DNA of 13,244 nucleotides from JBOGZD01 sp050697155 (GTDB lineage: Bacteria; Actinomycetota; Thermoleophilia; Solirubrobacterales; 70-9), in the NCBI GenBank assembly GCA_050697155.1, contig JBOGZD010000080.1:1-13244 (forward strand), in the 5' to 3' direction. The position numbers and the translations under genes are program-made. Below the pieces are notes generated by a model. That model had not been told where the DNA came from, did no database searches, and saw nothing but the letters and a program-made list of their open reading frames with translations. Positions within the stretch are counted from its first letter, which is position 1. Each line of letters opens with the position of its first letter. This document shows, piece after piece, positions 12,673 to 13,244 of this stretch.

Positions 12673-13100
12673 AGTGGCTCCCGAGCTGCGGGGGTGGTGC
12701 CGGACTCGAGCGTCTGCTTGATCCGCTTGCCCTCCTCGATCGCCATGTCCGGGGTCGGCGGGGCGCCCGCCCTGACCGCGCGGAAGGCGATCAACCCGGC
12801 GACCGCCGCGATCACGAACCAGAGCACCGCCTCGACCAGGAACCCGAGCCAGACCGTGTCCTCGAAGAACAGATCGTTGAGCAGCCAGGCGAAGGCGTGC
12901 AGCAGCATCGCCAGCCCGAGAAGGGCGAAGATCCCCGCCGCGATCCCGACCACCGAGCCACGGACCAGCTTCGAGACCTTCTCGGAGACCTCGGCCTTCG
13001 CCAGCTCGATCTCCTCGCGGACCAGGGTCGAGACGCGCTCGGAGACGTCGAAGACGAGCTCGCCGACCGAGCGGTCCTGGTCGGGCGTGGGTCCGGTCAC
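12669..13100 (-). CDS. Phage-holin-family-like (DUF1469 / holin superfamily 6) membrane protein
   Basis: A 143-residue protein. The N-terminal amphipathic helix ELVFDVSERVSTLVREEIEL continues as AKAEVSEKVSKL (14-45 in all). Two hydrophobic hairpin segments follow (about 49-77 and 84-108) separated by LNDLFFEDTVW, then a hydrophilic tail to residue 143. This is the layout of the chromosomal holin-like family common in actinobacteria. Despite the name there is no endolysin or other phage gene here, so it is better seen as an envelope protein than a lysis protein. The GTG at 13100 overlaps the preceding gene's TGA (GTGA), and its own TGA overlaps the next gene's TTG. An AGAGGA about ten bases upstream may help initiation, within the palindrome GAGGATCCTC. 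Confidence 0.83.
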   Translation of the reverse strand: MTGPTPDQDRSVGELVFDVSERVSTLVREEIELAKAEVSEKVSKLVRGSVVGIAAGIFALLGLAMLLHAFAWLLNDLFFEDTVWLGFLVEAVLWFVIAAVAGLIAFRAVRAGAPPTPDMAIEEGKRIKQTLESGTTPAAREPL

Positions 13101-13231
13101 TCCGGAGGATCCTCTCCGAAAAGCCGCTGCCAGATCACGGTCGAGAGCCGCATTGCAACCACGCTCGCAAGCGCCCCCGTGGCGGCGACGAGGCCGGTCC
13201 AGAGCAGTCGCTTGACGATCTCGTTCTCCAT
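13097..13231 (-). CDS. Very short DUF4235-like membrane protein
   Basis: A 44-codon gene, too short for most gene finders, starting MENEIVKRLLWTGLVAATGA and ending IWQRLFGEDPPE before a TGA that overlaps the next start codon by 4 bases. It has one clear hydrophobic helix (about 9-30), then an amphipathic stretch ending in the W-x3-FGEDPP signature that resembles the end of DUF4235 proteins. Those are usually about twice as long, so this is either a minimal member or its real start lies upstream of the window edge: only 13 bases are visible before the ATG, and they are open in frame. The overlap with the holin-like gene and the coherent transmembrane sequence argue that it is real. Function is unknown. 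Confidence 0.65.
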   Translation of the reverse strand: MENEIVKRLLWTGLVAATGALASVVAMRLSTVIWQRLFGEDPPE

Positions 13232-13244
13232 CGGGGCTGACGCT

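Noticed and set aside
12669..13100. A prophage remnant based on the holin-like protein
   Set aside because: No endolysin, integrase, structural gene or att-like repeat is nearby. This holin-named family is a common chromosomal membrane protein in actinobacteria.
1..13244. tRNA genes, CRISPR arrays, insertion sequences or long repeats
   Set aside because: I looked for regularly spaced repeats, terminal inverted repeats, transposase motifs and tRNA landmarks by eye and saw none. This is not a substitute for a computed search.

Overview
The window is a GC-rich, densely packed bacterial chromosome segment, most likely from an actinobacterium. The actinobacterial-type HemQ, the FprA-type reductase, the PimA-like glycosyltransferase and the small DUF3618 / holin-like / DUF4235-like envelope genes all point there. 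Placement near the Thermoleophilia (Solirubrobacterales or Gaiellales) is my inference from overall protein flavour, not something the sequence proves. I see no insertion sequence, phage module, CRISPR array, tRNA or rRNA. No stretch over 300 bases lacks a gene.

Layout. (1) Bases 1-2323, minus strand: most of cobalamin-dependent methionine synthase (metH), cut by the left window edge. Its leader (about 2324-2462) carries what I read as a SAM-I (S-box) riboswitch, which fits feedback by S-adenosylmethionine. (2) Bases 2516-6782, minus strand: two consecutive genes, a secreted/polytopic membrane protein of unknown function and a fusion of a PimA-like GT4 glycosyltransferase to a UPF0104 / LPG-synthase-TM flippase-like domain. 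Together they look like an undescribed envelope glycolipid module. (3) Bases 6790-9659, plus strand: HemQ-like coproheme decarboxylase, FprA-type NADPH-ferredoxin reductase, BolA-like protein and CGFS monothiol glutaredoxin. Facing them is an A-type Fe-S carrier (9682-10050, minus). This is a heme / iron-sulfur / electron-transfer block. (4) Bases 10096-11420, minus strand: an NAD(P)-dependent sugar epimerase/reductase overlapping a tiny thioredoxin-fold (GST N-terminal-like) protein. (5) Bases 11487-12368, plus strand: a DegV fatty-acid-binding protein. (6) Bases 12400-13231, minus strand: three small membrane-associated genes, each overlapping the next by 4 bases.

Expression. Shine-Dalgarno sequences are mostly absent. 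Instead a TANNNT -10 hexamer sits 6-8 nt before the start codon of the glycosyltransferase fusion, hemQ, the glutaredoxin and the epimerase, as expected for leaderless transcripts. The same type of hexamer sits 7 nt before the first base of the metH riboswitch leader, so the predicted transcript begins right at the aptamer.

The most noteworthy items are the metH S-box with no P4 and with an AUG inside its closing helix, the glycosyltransferase-flippase fusion next to an uncharacterised membrane protein, and the hemQ/membrane-protein divergent start region with only 7 bases between the two start codons.
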